The notes beneath the pieces are model-generated. The model was given only the letters and a program-made list of their open reading frames with translations. It did no database searches and was not told the DNA's origin. A DNA stretch of 64,000 nucleotides from Campylobacter magnus (GTDB lineage Bacteria; Campylobacterota; Campylobacteria; Campylobacterales; Campylobacteraceae), in the NCBI RefSeq assembly GCF_028649595.1, contig NZ_JAQSLK010000006.1:1-64000 (forward strand). The letters are read 5' to 3'. Below are positions 8,292-15,495 of this stretch, one piece after another (the first letter of the stretch is position 1; each line of letters begins with the position of its first letter). The position numbers were made by a program, and so were the translations under genes.

Positions 8292-8390
8292 ATGAGCGAA
8301 GTAGAGAATTCCTATAAAGAAAGCCTTGAAGAAAAGATTATTTTTTGCTTGGCAGATCGCAAGGGCTTAGAGCTAGAAAAAGAAATATAA
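8292..8390 (+). CDS. Small hypothetical protein following the DUF3791 gene
   Basis: A 32-codon ORF starts 2 bases after the DUF3791 stop and encodes an acidic helical peptide (MSEVENSYKESLEEKIIFCL...). The tight spacing suggests co-translation. Small genes like this commonly follow DUF3791. Its function is unknown. It ends 3 bases before the stop of the convergent WYL gene. Confidence 0.5.
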   Translation: MSEVENSYKESLEEKIIFCLADRKGLELEKEI

Positions 8391-8393
8391 AAG

Positions 8394-9296
8394 CTATATA
8401 GAATTTGCATATTCTAGTAGTGAATTTTTTAGCTTAGCGTTCAGCTCTTGTGGTTCTATTATTTTTATATATGGTATCCAAGCTTTTACTACATTTAAAA
8501 GCTCATCATCAAAGGCAAAGCGAACTTCAAGCAAAATACCATTATTATCATCTTTTAAGATTTTAAAGCTCTTAAATATATTTTTTCGTTCAAAATATTC
8601 TCTTGCTTTTGGCAAAACTAGAATTCTAGCTATTTTGATATTTTGGCTAATCCATTCTAAATCATTTTCTTTAATACGGCGTAAAAAAATTCTAGATGGC
8701 TCAAAGCCACCTAGAAATTGACATTTTTTGATTTTCAATAGAGAAAAGCTTTTAAGCTTAGTTTTTTCATCACCAAGCAAATACCAAATACCATCTATAA
8801 AATCAAGTCTATAAGGCTTTACTAAGCGTTCTTTGCCATCATAATAGAAATTTAGCTCTAAATGTTCTTTAATAGCTGTTCGTAAATCATCAAAAATAGC
8901 ACTAAGCTCTTTTTGATTTTTGCCAGTTTGAGAGCTCATAGCATAAAACTTGCTAAAATCGGTATTTAAAGCATCAGTTATGGTTTCATCATCTAAGCTT
9001 GGATAAATATCTCCAAAACCACTATTTTTAGCAAAAAGTTTAATATCATCAAAGCTCAAAGCTCCGTCAGCTTCTAATCCACGATTTAGATAATAAAAGC
9101 CATCTTTGCCTCGTGTGATATCAAGATTACATTCATCTTTAATCTTTTTAATATCACGCTGAAATGTTCTTACATCAATATTAAACTTATTTAGTAGTTC
9201 ATCTTTATTTAGTCTTTGTTCTCTGCTAAGAATTCCAAGCATTTGTAAAAGCCGAGATAGCTGAGCTTCTTTTGATGTTAAATTAGTATTTTTCAT
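8394..9296 (-). CDS. WYL-domain transcriptional regulator
   Basis: This 300-residue protein has an N-terminal DeoR-like winged helix (RLLQMLGILSREQRLNKDELLNKFNIDVRTFQRDIKKI) followed by a WYL domain (KPYRLDFIDGIWYLLGD near residue 160) and a C-terminal extension shared with the remnant at 168-430. WYL proteins sense ligands such as nucleic acids and often repress defence systems (BrxR and CapW are studied examples). It is the last gene of the minus-strand operon starting at 12949. Its start codon overlaps the stop of the 152-residue gene inside a 13-A tract. Confidence 0.88.
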   Translation of the reverse strand: MKNTNLTSKEAQLSRLLQMLGILSREQRLNKDELLNKFNIDVRTFQRDIKKIKDECNLDITRGKDGFYYLNRGLEADGALSFDDIKLFAKNSGFGDIYPSLDDETITDALNTDFSKFYAMSSQTGKNQKELSAIFDDLRTAIKEHLELNFYYDGKERLVKPYRLDFIDGIWYLLGDEKTKLKSFSLLKIKKCQFLGGFEPSRIFLRRIKENDLEWISQNIKIARILVLPKAREYFERKNIFKSFKILKDDNNGILLEVRFAFDDELLNVVKAWIPYIKIIEPQELNAKLKNSLLEYANSI

Positions 9297-9751
9297 TTTT
9301 TTTTTTTTAATTCTAACTTTGCCATTGAAATGTTTTTTAGTTTTGTAGAAATCCTTTTTTTTAATTCTAATTTTGCCATTGAAATGTTTATTAGTTTTGT
9401 AGAAATCCTTGTATGATATTCGGCAATTTCAGTATAAAATGATAAATTTTTAAAACTTTCTTTAACATCATCAGAAACTATATATTTTTCTACCTCTTCT
9501 AGCAACTTTTGAGCAAGAGTAGCTAACATTTCCAATATTGTTTCTTTCATAGCAGTATCTATTTCTATTTTTTGTTCTGATAAATCAGTGGTAAAATTTT
9601 TTAATATCTCCACTACTTTTTTCCCTTTATATTCATTGCTTACCAAATTCTCATATTTATTACCCGTGAAATTTTCATATTTTTTTATAAGTTCTATAAA
9701 TTCACATATTAATTTTTCTAATTCATTATTGAGTGTGTTTTTTGTGTTCAT
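9293..9751 (-). CDS. Helical protein of unknown function with an 18-residue C-terminal duplication
   Basis: This 152-residue, mostly helical, charged protein is not recognised. The C-terminus contains two copies of an 18-residue unit (ISTKLxNISMAKLELKK), encoded by a 54-bp tandem repeat, and ends in Lys codons made by an A13 run. The stop overlaps the WYL start as ATGA. One extra A in the run would remove the stop and fuse this protein in frame to the WYL regulator. AGGAG precedes the ATG at 9751, supporting that start. Confidence 0.7.
   Translation of the reverse strand: MNTKNTLNNELEKLICEFIELIKKYENFTGNKYENLVSNEYKGKKVVEILKNFTTDLSEQKIEIDTAMKETILEMLATLAQKLLEEVEKYIVSDDVKESFKNLSFYTEIAEYHTRISTKLINISMAKLELKKRISTKLKNISMAKLELKKKK
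9296..9308 (-). repeat. A13 homopolymer at the overlap of the 152-residue gene and the WYL gene
   Basis: Thirteen consecutive T on the plus strand (A on the coding strand) end in the A of the WYL ATG. The upstream frame reads AAA four times and then TGA. A one-base gain would read through into ATG AAA AAT, the WYL frame. Tracts of this length slip during replication and transcription. Confidence 0.85.
9309..9416 (-). repeat. 54-bp tandem duplication in coding sequence
   Basis: Two copies with a 54-base period (AATTCTAACTTTGCC at 9309 and AATTCTAATTTTGCC at 9363) differ by only a few bases. The period keeps the reading frame and adds 18 residues to the 152-residue protein. Confidence 0.85.
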
Positions 9752-9795
9752 TTTTTCTCCTTTTGTATATTGTTTTTAAAAACTGAATTATTTAT

Positions 9796-11568
9796 TTAAT
9801 CCCAATGAAGTCTCCCACTACCACTATTTACAAAAGTTTTTAGTTGTTCTTTTGTTCTTATTTTTAGCTCTGTGCCATGAAGCTTACAGATATTATCAAG
9901 CGAAGCAAAAATAGCAGAAAATTCTCCACCAAACTTAGCATTAGCATAGTCGCTAAATGCTGAGTCTAGTGCCATCATTCGCTCAACATGAGCTTGTTCT
10001 ACTGCTAGTTCTAGTTTTTCTCGCTCGGCAATCAAAGCTGGCAAATTAGAAGCCACAAGCTCTGCTATTTCATCTGCTCTTTGCTTTGCGAAATCTCTTG
10101 CGGCAATCGCTGCAAATATGCTATCAAGCGCCATATCGATCGCTTTACTGCCAAGCACTATAGCAAAAGCAGATATTACGATGGTTAATGCCCCAGATAC
10201 GATATTAGCAAAGCCAGGCATTATCGGCGTTAGGTAGAAGTCCAGTTGCTTTGAGATAAAAATAGATGCGCTTACCCATAAAGTAGAAATAAGCCCTTTT
10301 AAAATCACAGATAGCAGGTCTTTAAAACTTTTTGTTTTTCCTGTGATATAATCATAAATAGCATTATATATTTGCTTAACAGAGCTTCTTAGCTTGCCCC
10401 AAATAGCTCGCAACTCAGCACCAATTGTTTTAACAATTATATCTACCAAGGCATAAGTTCCACCTTTACTAAAAGCATGACCTAGGTTTTTAAAATTTTT
10501 TACTATTTCATCCCAAAGTCTTTGCACTCTTACTTCAAGTGGTGTAGATTTGTTACCAAAGCACATGTCTTTTATTTCCCAGACAGCTCCACTTGCGATA
10601 ATGCTAAGAGCCATCACAGCAGCTTCGCTAAGCCCAGTTGTAGCCACATGCGCTGCTCCCATTTTTATAGTATTCCACTTAGAGATTTCCAAAGCATTTT
10701 GGCTATCAGCTATTGTGTAATTGCTAGGTTCTAATTTTGCTAACAATTTTTTAGCGTTTTCTCTTTTTACTGGATCTTTTTCATTTTTTATTGTATTTTC
10801 TAAAAGCTCTTTTGCTTTTGGATATTCATCTTTTGTGATTATTATTTTTAATCCATCTTCATTTAGGTATTTATCATTTTTGCCATAAAGCTTTTTTAGA
10901 TCACTATTATTATTTATTTTAACTGCCTTTAACTGACCATTTACCTTTATTTCACCATTTTTATATACTTTTACATCAGTTAGCGTATCATTTGAGTTGG
11001 TTTGTATGCCAAATTCTTTTAGCATAGCTTGTTGCTCTTCTTTTGTGTATGTTTTATTTACAAAATCAAGTTCTATCTGTGCGTTTTGAGATGCTCTTAG
11101 TTTGCTAGCTGCGTCTTTTACTTCTTTGCTATCAGCAGGGTAGCCCTGAGCTAATAATTCATTAAGCTTAGCTTGTCTTTTTGGTAAATCATCAATGGCT
11201 TTTTGTAGTGCTCCGCTTTGCGCTTTTGTGATATATGCTAGCGTATCTGTGCGAAGTGCTACTGTGCCTTTATTTAAATTTTTACCAAGATCAGCACCAT
11301 ATGCGCCACCATCAGTATTTAAAGCATTTTCTATATTTGTATCACTAGCCACTAGATCTTCGTGTAAAAATCCATATTTCTTATCGTTTTTGGCGTGAAT
11401 TTTGGCAGTAGCTTCCATATGCCTTTGCGCATCCACAGCAGCACCATATCCTGCATAGGTATTTAAGCTAAATATATTAAGCCCAAATCTAGCTAAGGTT
11501 TGATTGCCTATTTCTTCTATTATTTCATCACTTAGAGTTCTTGCTCTTGCTGTTACTACTTGTGGCAT
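9796..11568 (-). CDS. Large membrane protein of unknown function in the WYL operon
   Basis: The ATG at 11568 is preceded by AAGGAT and gives 590 residues. A longer TTG reading from 11610 would start inside a palindrome and is unlikely. The first ~300 residues are soluble and helical, with Lys/Asn-rich stretches. A hydrophobic region follows (GLSEAAVMALSIIASGAVW), then two more (VILKGLISTLWVSASIFI and GALTIVISAFAIVLGSKAI), then a long coiled coil (FAKQRADEIAELVASNLPALI...). No catalytic motif is seen. The layout, soluble head, membrane hairpins and coiled coil, fits a pore-forming or membrane-remodelling effector, but that is inference only. Confidence 0.75.
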   Translation of the reverse strand: MPQVVTARARTLSDEIIEEIGNQTLARFGLNIFSLNTYAGYGAAVDAQRHMEATAKIHAKNDKKYGFLHEDLVASDTNIENALNTDGGAYGADLGKNLNKGTVALRTDTLAYITKAQSGALQKAIDDLPKRQAKLNELLAQGYPADSKEVKDAASKLRASQNAQIELDFVNKTYTKEEQQAMLKEFGIQTNSNDTLTDVKVYKNGEIKVNGQLKAVKINNNSDLKKLYGKNDKYLNEDGLKIIITKDEYPKAKELLENTIKNEKDPVKRENAKKLLAKLEPSNYTIADSQNALEISKWNTIKMGAAHVATTGLSEAAVMALSIIASGAVWEIKDMCFGNKSTPLEVRVQRLWDEIVKNFKNLGHAFSKGGTYALVDIIVKTIGAELRAIWGKLRSSVKQIYNAIYDYITGKTKSFKDLLSVILKGLISTLWVSASIFISKQLDFYLTPIMPGFANIVSGALTIVISAFAIVLGSKAIDMALDSIFAAIAARDFAKQRADEIAELVASNLPALIAEREKLELAVEQAHVERMMALDSAFSDYANAKFGGEFSAIFASLDNICKLHGTELKIRTKEQLKTFVNSGSGRLHWD

Positions 11569-11589
11569 TGATTTATCCTTTTTAGGTAG

Positions 11590-11619
11590 AGTTTCACTTT
11601 GGAATTCCAAAGTGAAACT
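11590..11619. terminator. 30-bp perfect palindrome between two operon genes
   Basis: A perfect inverted repeat, 15-bp arms AGTTTCACTTTGGAA and its complement, lies between the stop of the 337-residue gene (11635) and the start of the 590-residue gene (11568). It lacks a T-run, so it may be an mRNA-processing or partial attenuation hairpin rather than a strong terminator. Confidence 0.55.
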
Positions 11620-11634
11620 ACTAAATTTTAGTGC

Positions 11635-12648
11635 TTATTCATACTTAGCTTTTATTTCTTTTAAAATATTAGCATGTGTTTCTTGTAAAGATATAAGCTT
11701 TTTAGTTAGCTCATCATCATCGCTTAGTATAGGCTCATTGATAATGGCTATTACACTCTCAGCTGTATTTACTAAGATATGAAGCTTGTCTTGCTCATCA
11801 TTACTCCAAACAGCTGGATTATTGCCTTTATCATCTGCGATTTTTTCAACTAGATCAAGTTGTTCGCTAAGCTCTAAGTCCATTTTAATAAGACTTCTGC
11901 GCTTTTCATCACCTTTATAATACAGCTTTTTTAGTAATGGTTGTTGCGCTTTTAGAGCTTCGGCTGCTTGCTCGCAGTATGTTTTAAAGCCTTTTGCATC
12001 TTCTTTTGCTGTTTCTGCTTTATAAGCAAAAATTATAGCAGCTACTGCGATAACAGGTGCAGCAACAATTCCACCAAGCACAGCAGTTCCGCCAGCCATT
12101 CCAAGACCACCAGCACTTAAAGCACCACCACCAAACCACGCAAGAGTAGCATTTGTAGCGGCAACACCAGTAAGTGAGCCAATGGCAGTTCCAGTAGTGG
12201 CGCAAGTAGCACCAAGTAATCCCACACTACCAAAAGCACCAAATCCAGCCAAAGCACCAGCTCCGCCAGCAGCAATCACACCGCCTATCATAGAGCTTAG
12301 CTCAAACACGCTATCGCTAATTTTAGCAAGCTCAACATCTTTGCCGTTAATTTCTACACTGTAATCATCATTGGCAGTTTCTAGTCTAGAAATTAGCGCC
12401 GCAAAACGCTCTAATGCTCCATTGAGAGTTCTTTGTTTTTCTTCTCCAAATTGTTTGAAAACTTCATCAGTTTTATCCTGAACAAGTTTAAAGGCATCAA
12501 CAGCATTAGAGTATATTTGCTGACCTTCATTTCTTTTTTCGCTTGCCTCGCTGCTGTCTTTATAGGCATCATATCCTTTTTTTGCTCCATATCCTAGTGC
12601 GCTAGCTACCAATCCAGCAGCTACAATTGGAATTAACGGTAATGGCAT
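11635..12648 (-). CDS. Glycine-zipper membrane protein of unknown function
   Basis: This 337-residue protein starts with a membrane segment (PLIPIVAAGLVASALGYGAK) and has a central block, about residues 115-210, extremely rich in Gly and Ala with small-residue helices (GGVIAAGGAGALAGFGAFGSVG and similar). Helical flanks are coiled-coil-like. Glycine-zipper blocks of this type occur in pore-forming toxins and in DUF697-type membrane domains. GGAG precedes the ATG by 7 bases. It lies 10 bases after the ykgJ-like gene and before the 590-residue membrane protein, all on one strand. Function unknown. Confidence 0.75.
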   Translation of the reverse strand: MPLPLIPIVAAGLVASALGYGAKKGYDAYKDSSEASEKRNEGQQIYSNAVDAFKLVQDKTDEVFKQFGEEKQRTLNGALERFAALISRLETANDDYSVEINGKDVELAKISDSVFELSSMIGGVIAAGGAGALAGFGAFGSVGLLGATCATTGTAIGSLTGVAATNATLAWFGGGALSAGGLGMAGGTAVLGGIVAAPVIAVAAIIFAYKAETAKEDAKGFKTYCEQAAEALKAQQPLLKKLYYKGDEKRRSLIKMDLELSEQLDLVEKIADDKGNNPAVWSNDEQDKLHILVNTAESVIAIINEPILSDDDELTKKLISLQETHANILKEIKAKYE

Positions 12649-12658
12649 TTTGTTCTCC

Positions 12659-12949
12659 TTAAAAATTTTCTTTTACCCTAAAACTCTCATCAATGTTTTC
12701 TAGCCTTTGTAGTTCATTGCAGGCTTTGGCATTGTAAGAGTAAAACTCTTTTTTACTCCAAACCTTACTAAAAGCCTTATACATTTCATCTATACGGCAA
12801 ATTAGCGGTCTATTTTCGTAAATCTTGCACTTATTGCTTTTAAGGTCTAGCTCTTTACATATTCCATTGCCAAGATCAAAGTCTTTAAGTTCAGCAATAT
12901 TTGAAATATGCCTACAACAAGCCCCACAAGTAGCACAAGGAAAACTCAC
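12659..12949 (-). CDS. YkgJ-type cysteine-cluster protein
   Basis: This 96-residue protein opens with FPCATCGACCRHI and has further Cys at GICKEL, NKCKIYENRPLICRID and KACNEL. This is the zinc- or iron-chelating YkgJ (UPF0153) pattern; members are about this size. The start is GTG at 12949. A strong AAGGAGG lies unusually far upstream, about 18 bases before it. It is the first gene of the WYL operon and is transcribed from a TATAAT preceded by a G10 tract. Confidence 0.8.
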   Translation of the reverse strand: MSFPCATCGACCRHISNIAELKDFDLGNGICKELDLKSNKCKIYENRPLICRIDEMYKAFSKVWSKKEFYSYNAKACNELQRLENIDESFRVKENF

Positions 12950-12997
12950 ATTTTCAGACGATAAACACCTCCTTTATTTTTTACATTTTTAAATTTC

Positions 12998-13026
12998 ATT
13001 ATACCCCCCCCCCACTAAAAATCTAC
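12998..13026 (-). promoter_or_regulatory. Promoter with G10 tract between -10 and -35 regions
   Basis: On the minus strand a perfect TATAAT (13003 to 12998) is immediately preceded by ten G (13013 to 13004). The expected -35 position falls just upstream, around 13021-13026. Slippage of the G tract would change the spacer length and so promoter strength. It drives the ykgJ-337-590-152-WYL genes. Confidence 0.6.
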
Positions 13027-13052
13027 TTAAATTTAAGTAGATTTTTAGTGGG
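13011..13052. terminator. 42-bp perfect palindrome beside the G/C tract
   Basis: Two 21-base arms starting CCCACTAAAAATCTACTT fold without a mismatch. It sits 13 bases downstream of the stop of the 63-residue gene, so it can act as its terminator. It also overlaps the upstream part of the G10 promoter. Confidence 0.6.
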
Positions 13053-13064
13053 AGTAAAACCTAG

Positions 13065-13256
13065 TTAAATGCCTAATTTGGCATTAAAATTCTTAAAGCG
13101 ATTTTCCTCATCTTTGCTTTTATCGTATATTGGCAAATCGTATTTTTCTGCTAAATAAAATATTGCAGCCCTTATCATGCCAACTGTCCTAAAAACCATA
13201 TAGCAAATACCCCAAAGCACCCAAAGTGCTATAAGTAAAATAATAAGCTGAGCCAT
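13065..13256 (-). CDS. Single-pass small membrane protein, unknown
   Basis: This 63-residue protein has one N-terminal membrane helix (LIILLIALWVLWGICYMVF), then an amphipathic helix and a short charged tail. AAGGAATT precedes the ATG by a few bases. It is transcribed away from the 13440 gene, with dyad symmetries in the shared upstream region. Not recognised as a known family. Confidence 0.55.
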   Translation of the reverse strand: MAQLIILLIALWVLWGICYMVFRTVGMIRAAIFYLAEKYDLPIYDKSKDEENRFKNFNAKLGI

Positions 13257-13290
13257 TTTAATTCCTTAAAAATTTAAGACGAATTATAAA

Positions 13291-13395
13291 ACATCAATAC
13301 GACAGATAGTGTCGTATTGATGTAAATGCCAAAAAATAAATAACTTTTAAAAATATTTATTTATTTTACTTTATTACGACATAATATATCGTAAT
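13291..13395. promoter_or_regulatory. Divergent control region with two dyads
   Basis: A perfect 14-bp stem (ACATCAATACGACA at 13291-13304 and its complement at 13310-13323, 5-base loop) lies between the divergent 63-residue gene and the 13440 gene. A second dyad, ATTACGA/TCGTAAT, is at 13373-13395. Both share the TACGA core, so they may be operators of one regulator, or the first may be a terminator. Confidence 0.4.
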
Positions 13396-13439
13396 GCTTT
13401 GATAAACTTCTCTTACAATTTTTCTTAAAAGGAGTAAAA

Positions 13440-13847
13440 ATGTTACCACTTATAATAGCAGGAGCATCGGCAGGAGTTTGGTATTGGCTTGGCAACGAAC
13501 GAAAAAGACAAAACCTAGACCCAGACAAAGTTAGTCGTTTAGATATTCTAAAAGACAAATTAACTGGCGTGATTAGGGATTATCGCTATGAACAAATTCA
13601 TAAAGAATATGTTAAGCTATGTGATGATTTTGTATCACTTACAAAAAGTGATTATGCGCCATTAAGCGATTATGAAGCTATGAGTGATTATGATGATGAT
13701 TGGCTTGTAAAAGAATGGTTCCCGGAAAAATGCCGTGAAGCATTACGGATATCACATAAATTATCAAATCAAATTTCACATCTAAGTGATGCTATATCAA
13801 AAGAGATAGATAAGTCAGATGATAAAGGTAGCTATACCACCAAATAA
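13440..13847 (+). pseudogene. Small island protein with 3' end replaced by the tet(O) segment
   Basis: The ORF starts at an ATG with AAGGAG upstream. It has one N-terminal membrane segment (MLPLIIAGASAGVWYWLG) and an acidic helical remainder. Near codon 128 the sequence passes into the higher-GC foreign segment and reads a few foreign codons to a stop. If the foreign block is removed at the shared ATAAAGG, the frame continues GATAAAGGC AAC AAT GCT TAA on the far side (19861 onward), giving a natural C-terminus about 133 residues long. Function unknown. Confidence 0.55.
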
Positions 13848-14073
13848 ACGGAATGGAAGAAAGCAAGCGGTACACGTTAAGTACATGAATAACCAAAGGG
13901 CTTTTAAGGTTGAAATGGGAGAATGTACTAATGGGGGCAGACCAGACAAGGCGAAGATTGTCGAAGAATGGCAGGCGAACCACCCAGACGGAAAGAAAAT
14001 AGATTGTGAGCGTGATACTGGATTGAGCCGACACACTGTATTGAAGTGGTGGAAAGAGGGCGAAGCCCTTTAA
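13819..14073 (+). pseudogene. C-terminal fragment of a Firmicutes plasmid/ICE replication initiator
   Basis: The 84 codons contain GRPDKAKIVEEWQANHPDGKK then DTGLSRHTVLKWW. This is a helix-turn-helix tail of the type I recall at the C-terminus of RepA-like initiators on Firmicutes mobile elements. The ATG at 13819 straddles the junction with the host sequence, so the real N-terminus is missing. It is probably not functional. It marks the left end of the foreign segment. Confidence 0.5.
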
Positions 14074-14400
14074 GTCATTTCCCCTTAATTACCCAAGAGC
14101 CATAAGAAAAAGAGTGTCAAGGGCAGTCGGAACGACTGTACAGTTTACCCTTGATACTCTTTTTTGTTGGCTACAATGCCAGAGGGGGAAACGACAGCAC
14201 GACCGTTCCGTTACTTCCTCATAGGAGCATTGTCCATTCCAAAAAGAGAGAGTAAAGGGTTGTCTGCGACAATTTTTTTCACTGCTGCCATTCGCTGATC
14301 CGCAAGCGGAAGCTCATAGCTGCAGAGAAAAAAACAAGCCCTTGACTATCTCTTTTTTCCATTCCCTCAGCACCTAAGAGGAAGTAAGCTCCACTGGATT
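14074..14400 (+). other. Non-coding stretch with stem-loops, end of RepA fragment to the mob region
   Basis: No plausible gene. An imperfect hairpin AGAGTGTCAAGGG...CCCTTGATACTCT followed by T6 (about 14111-14166) looks like a rho-independent terminator. A second GC-rich segment with short inverted repeats and T-runs follows (14245-14350). These resemble plasmid control sequences between rep and mob genes. Confidence 0.5.
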
Positions 14401-14421
14401 ATTGGCATAATCCACGCACCA

Positions 14422-14515
14422 CAACACACCCCACTTGACAAGTGATAGCCACTATAGTATATTAGTGGTGTGGGGTATGTTGCAAGTTCCCTAAAGTGTT
14501 ACCACTTTAGAACTT
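14422..14515 (+). other. Candidate origin of transfer (oriT)
   Basis: There are two nested dyads. The first is CAACACACCCCAC (14422-14434) with GTGGGGTATGTTG (14470-14482), one mismatch. The second is AAGTTccCTAAAGTG (14484-14498) with CACTTTAGAACTT (14503-14515). They lie directly upstream of the mobC-relaxase genes, where relaxases of this kind usually nick. No nic site can be assigned. Confidence 0.5.
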
Positions 14516-14610
14516 GTGAGGGTGGCAAGCCCCCTTCAATCCCCCTTTTTAGAGAGCCGAAAGGCTCATAATTTGACGGTGGTAGCACCGAAGAAAGAGA
14601 GGTCAAAGGC

Positions 14611-14772
14611 ATGAAAAAAGAAATGGATAAAATTCAGTTTGAGTACAGATACGAGGTGCAGGAGCTGATGAAAGTAATTGATAAATATGTAAAACAGAAC
14701 CCGGCAGAAAAGGAAAATAAGACGCTGGAGCGTTTCTTTGACTTACTTGATGTCATGGATATGGAGTGGTAA
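14611..14772 (+). CDS. Small hypothetical protein preceding mobC
   Basis: A 53-codon ORF (MKKEMDKIQFEYRYEVQELMK... ending DLLDVMDMEW) with GAGAGG upstream encodes a charged, helical protein. It stops 4 bases before the mobC start, so it is likely in the same transcription unit. Codon use matches the foreign segment. Function unknown. Confidence 0.6.
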   Translation: MKKEMDKIQFEYRYEVQELMKVIDKYVKQNPAEKENKTLERFFDLLDVMDMEW

Positions 14773-14776
14773 GGGC

Positions 14777-15097
14777 ATGAACAAGACAAGACCAAAGCAG
14801 TTATCATTCCGAGTAAGTGAAGAAGAATACCAGCAGTTGCAGGAGAAGATTTCAGAGAGTGGAAAGAACCAGCAGGAGTATATCCTTTCCTGTGTGCTGG
14901 AGAAGCAGATCGTGAATACGGACGGTATCAAAGAACTTATCCCGGAACTGAAACGGATAGGGAACAACCTCAACCAAATAGCAAAGAGGTGTAATGAGGG
15001 GGGAATGTTGCCGAGTGAAGCGGAAGTGCGGAAGCATGGAGAGGAGCTGAACAAAGTATGGCAGTCATTAAGGCGGTATCTTCAAAGGCGGGCATAG
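14777..15097 (+). CDS. mobC: MobC-like relaxosome accessory protein, copy 1
   Basis: This 106-residue protein has an RHH-type start (RPKQLSFRVSEEEYQQLQEKISESGKNQQEYILS) and a C-terminal helix LIPELKRIGNNLNQIAKR typical of MobC/BfmC accessory proteins that help the relaxase bind oriT. The ATG at 14777 has AAGGGC upstream; a longer upstream reading is less likely. It overlaps the relaxase gene by 40 bases. A close second copy is at 18814-19134. Confidence 0.8.
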   Translation: MNKTRPKQLSFRVSEEEYQQLQEKISESGKNQQEYILSCVLEKQIVNTDGIKELIPELKRIGNNLNQIAKRCNEGGMLPSEAEVRKHGEELNKVWQSLRRYLQRRA

Positions 15098-15444
15098 GGC
15101 ACGCAATAGATTATGTGACGAAAAAAGAAAAGACAGAGGAGAAGCTTGTCAGCGGTCTGCATTGTGAGCCGGAGACGGTCAAGGAGGAAATGCAAGCCAC
15201 AAAGGAGCTGTGGGGCAAGACGGACGGAAGAACCTATAAGCATTATGTGCAATCCTACCATGAGGACGAGGAAATAACCCCGGAGCAGGCTCACAAGAAC
15301 GCTGTCGAGCTGGCAGAGCATACAAAGGCATGGAAAGGGCATGAAGTTCTGATAGCCACGCATATAGACAAGGGGCATATACACACGCACTTTATTGTCA
15401 ATTCCGTAAATTATGAGAACGGTCATAAGCTCCAATGGATGTAG
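15058..15444 (+). pseudogene. Truncated MobP-type relaxase, copy 1
   Basis: The 128 N-terminal residues include the candidate nicking Tyr (DYVTKKEKT) and the metal-binding triad HIDKGHIHTHFIVNSVN. The sequence stops at KLQWM where the second copy (19095) continues with NQDLKDLKERCNEQ. The tnpV-tet(O) block begins at that point. With the catalytic core present but the rest gone it is probably inactive. Confidence 0.8.
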
Positions 15445-15495
15445 GACGGATTTTGCGGACATTCAAAATAAAAAAGAATGTGGAGGTAACAGACA

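Noticed and set aside
11569-11610. N-terminal extension of the 590-residue protein from TTG 11610
   Set aside because: The start would lie in a perfect palindrome; the ATG at 11568 has a good ribosome site.
12020-12205. Trp/Cys-rich minus-strand ORF
   Set aside because: A frame shadow of the Gly/Ala-rich block of the 337-residue membrane protein.
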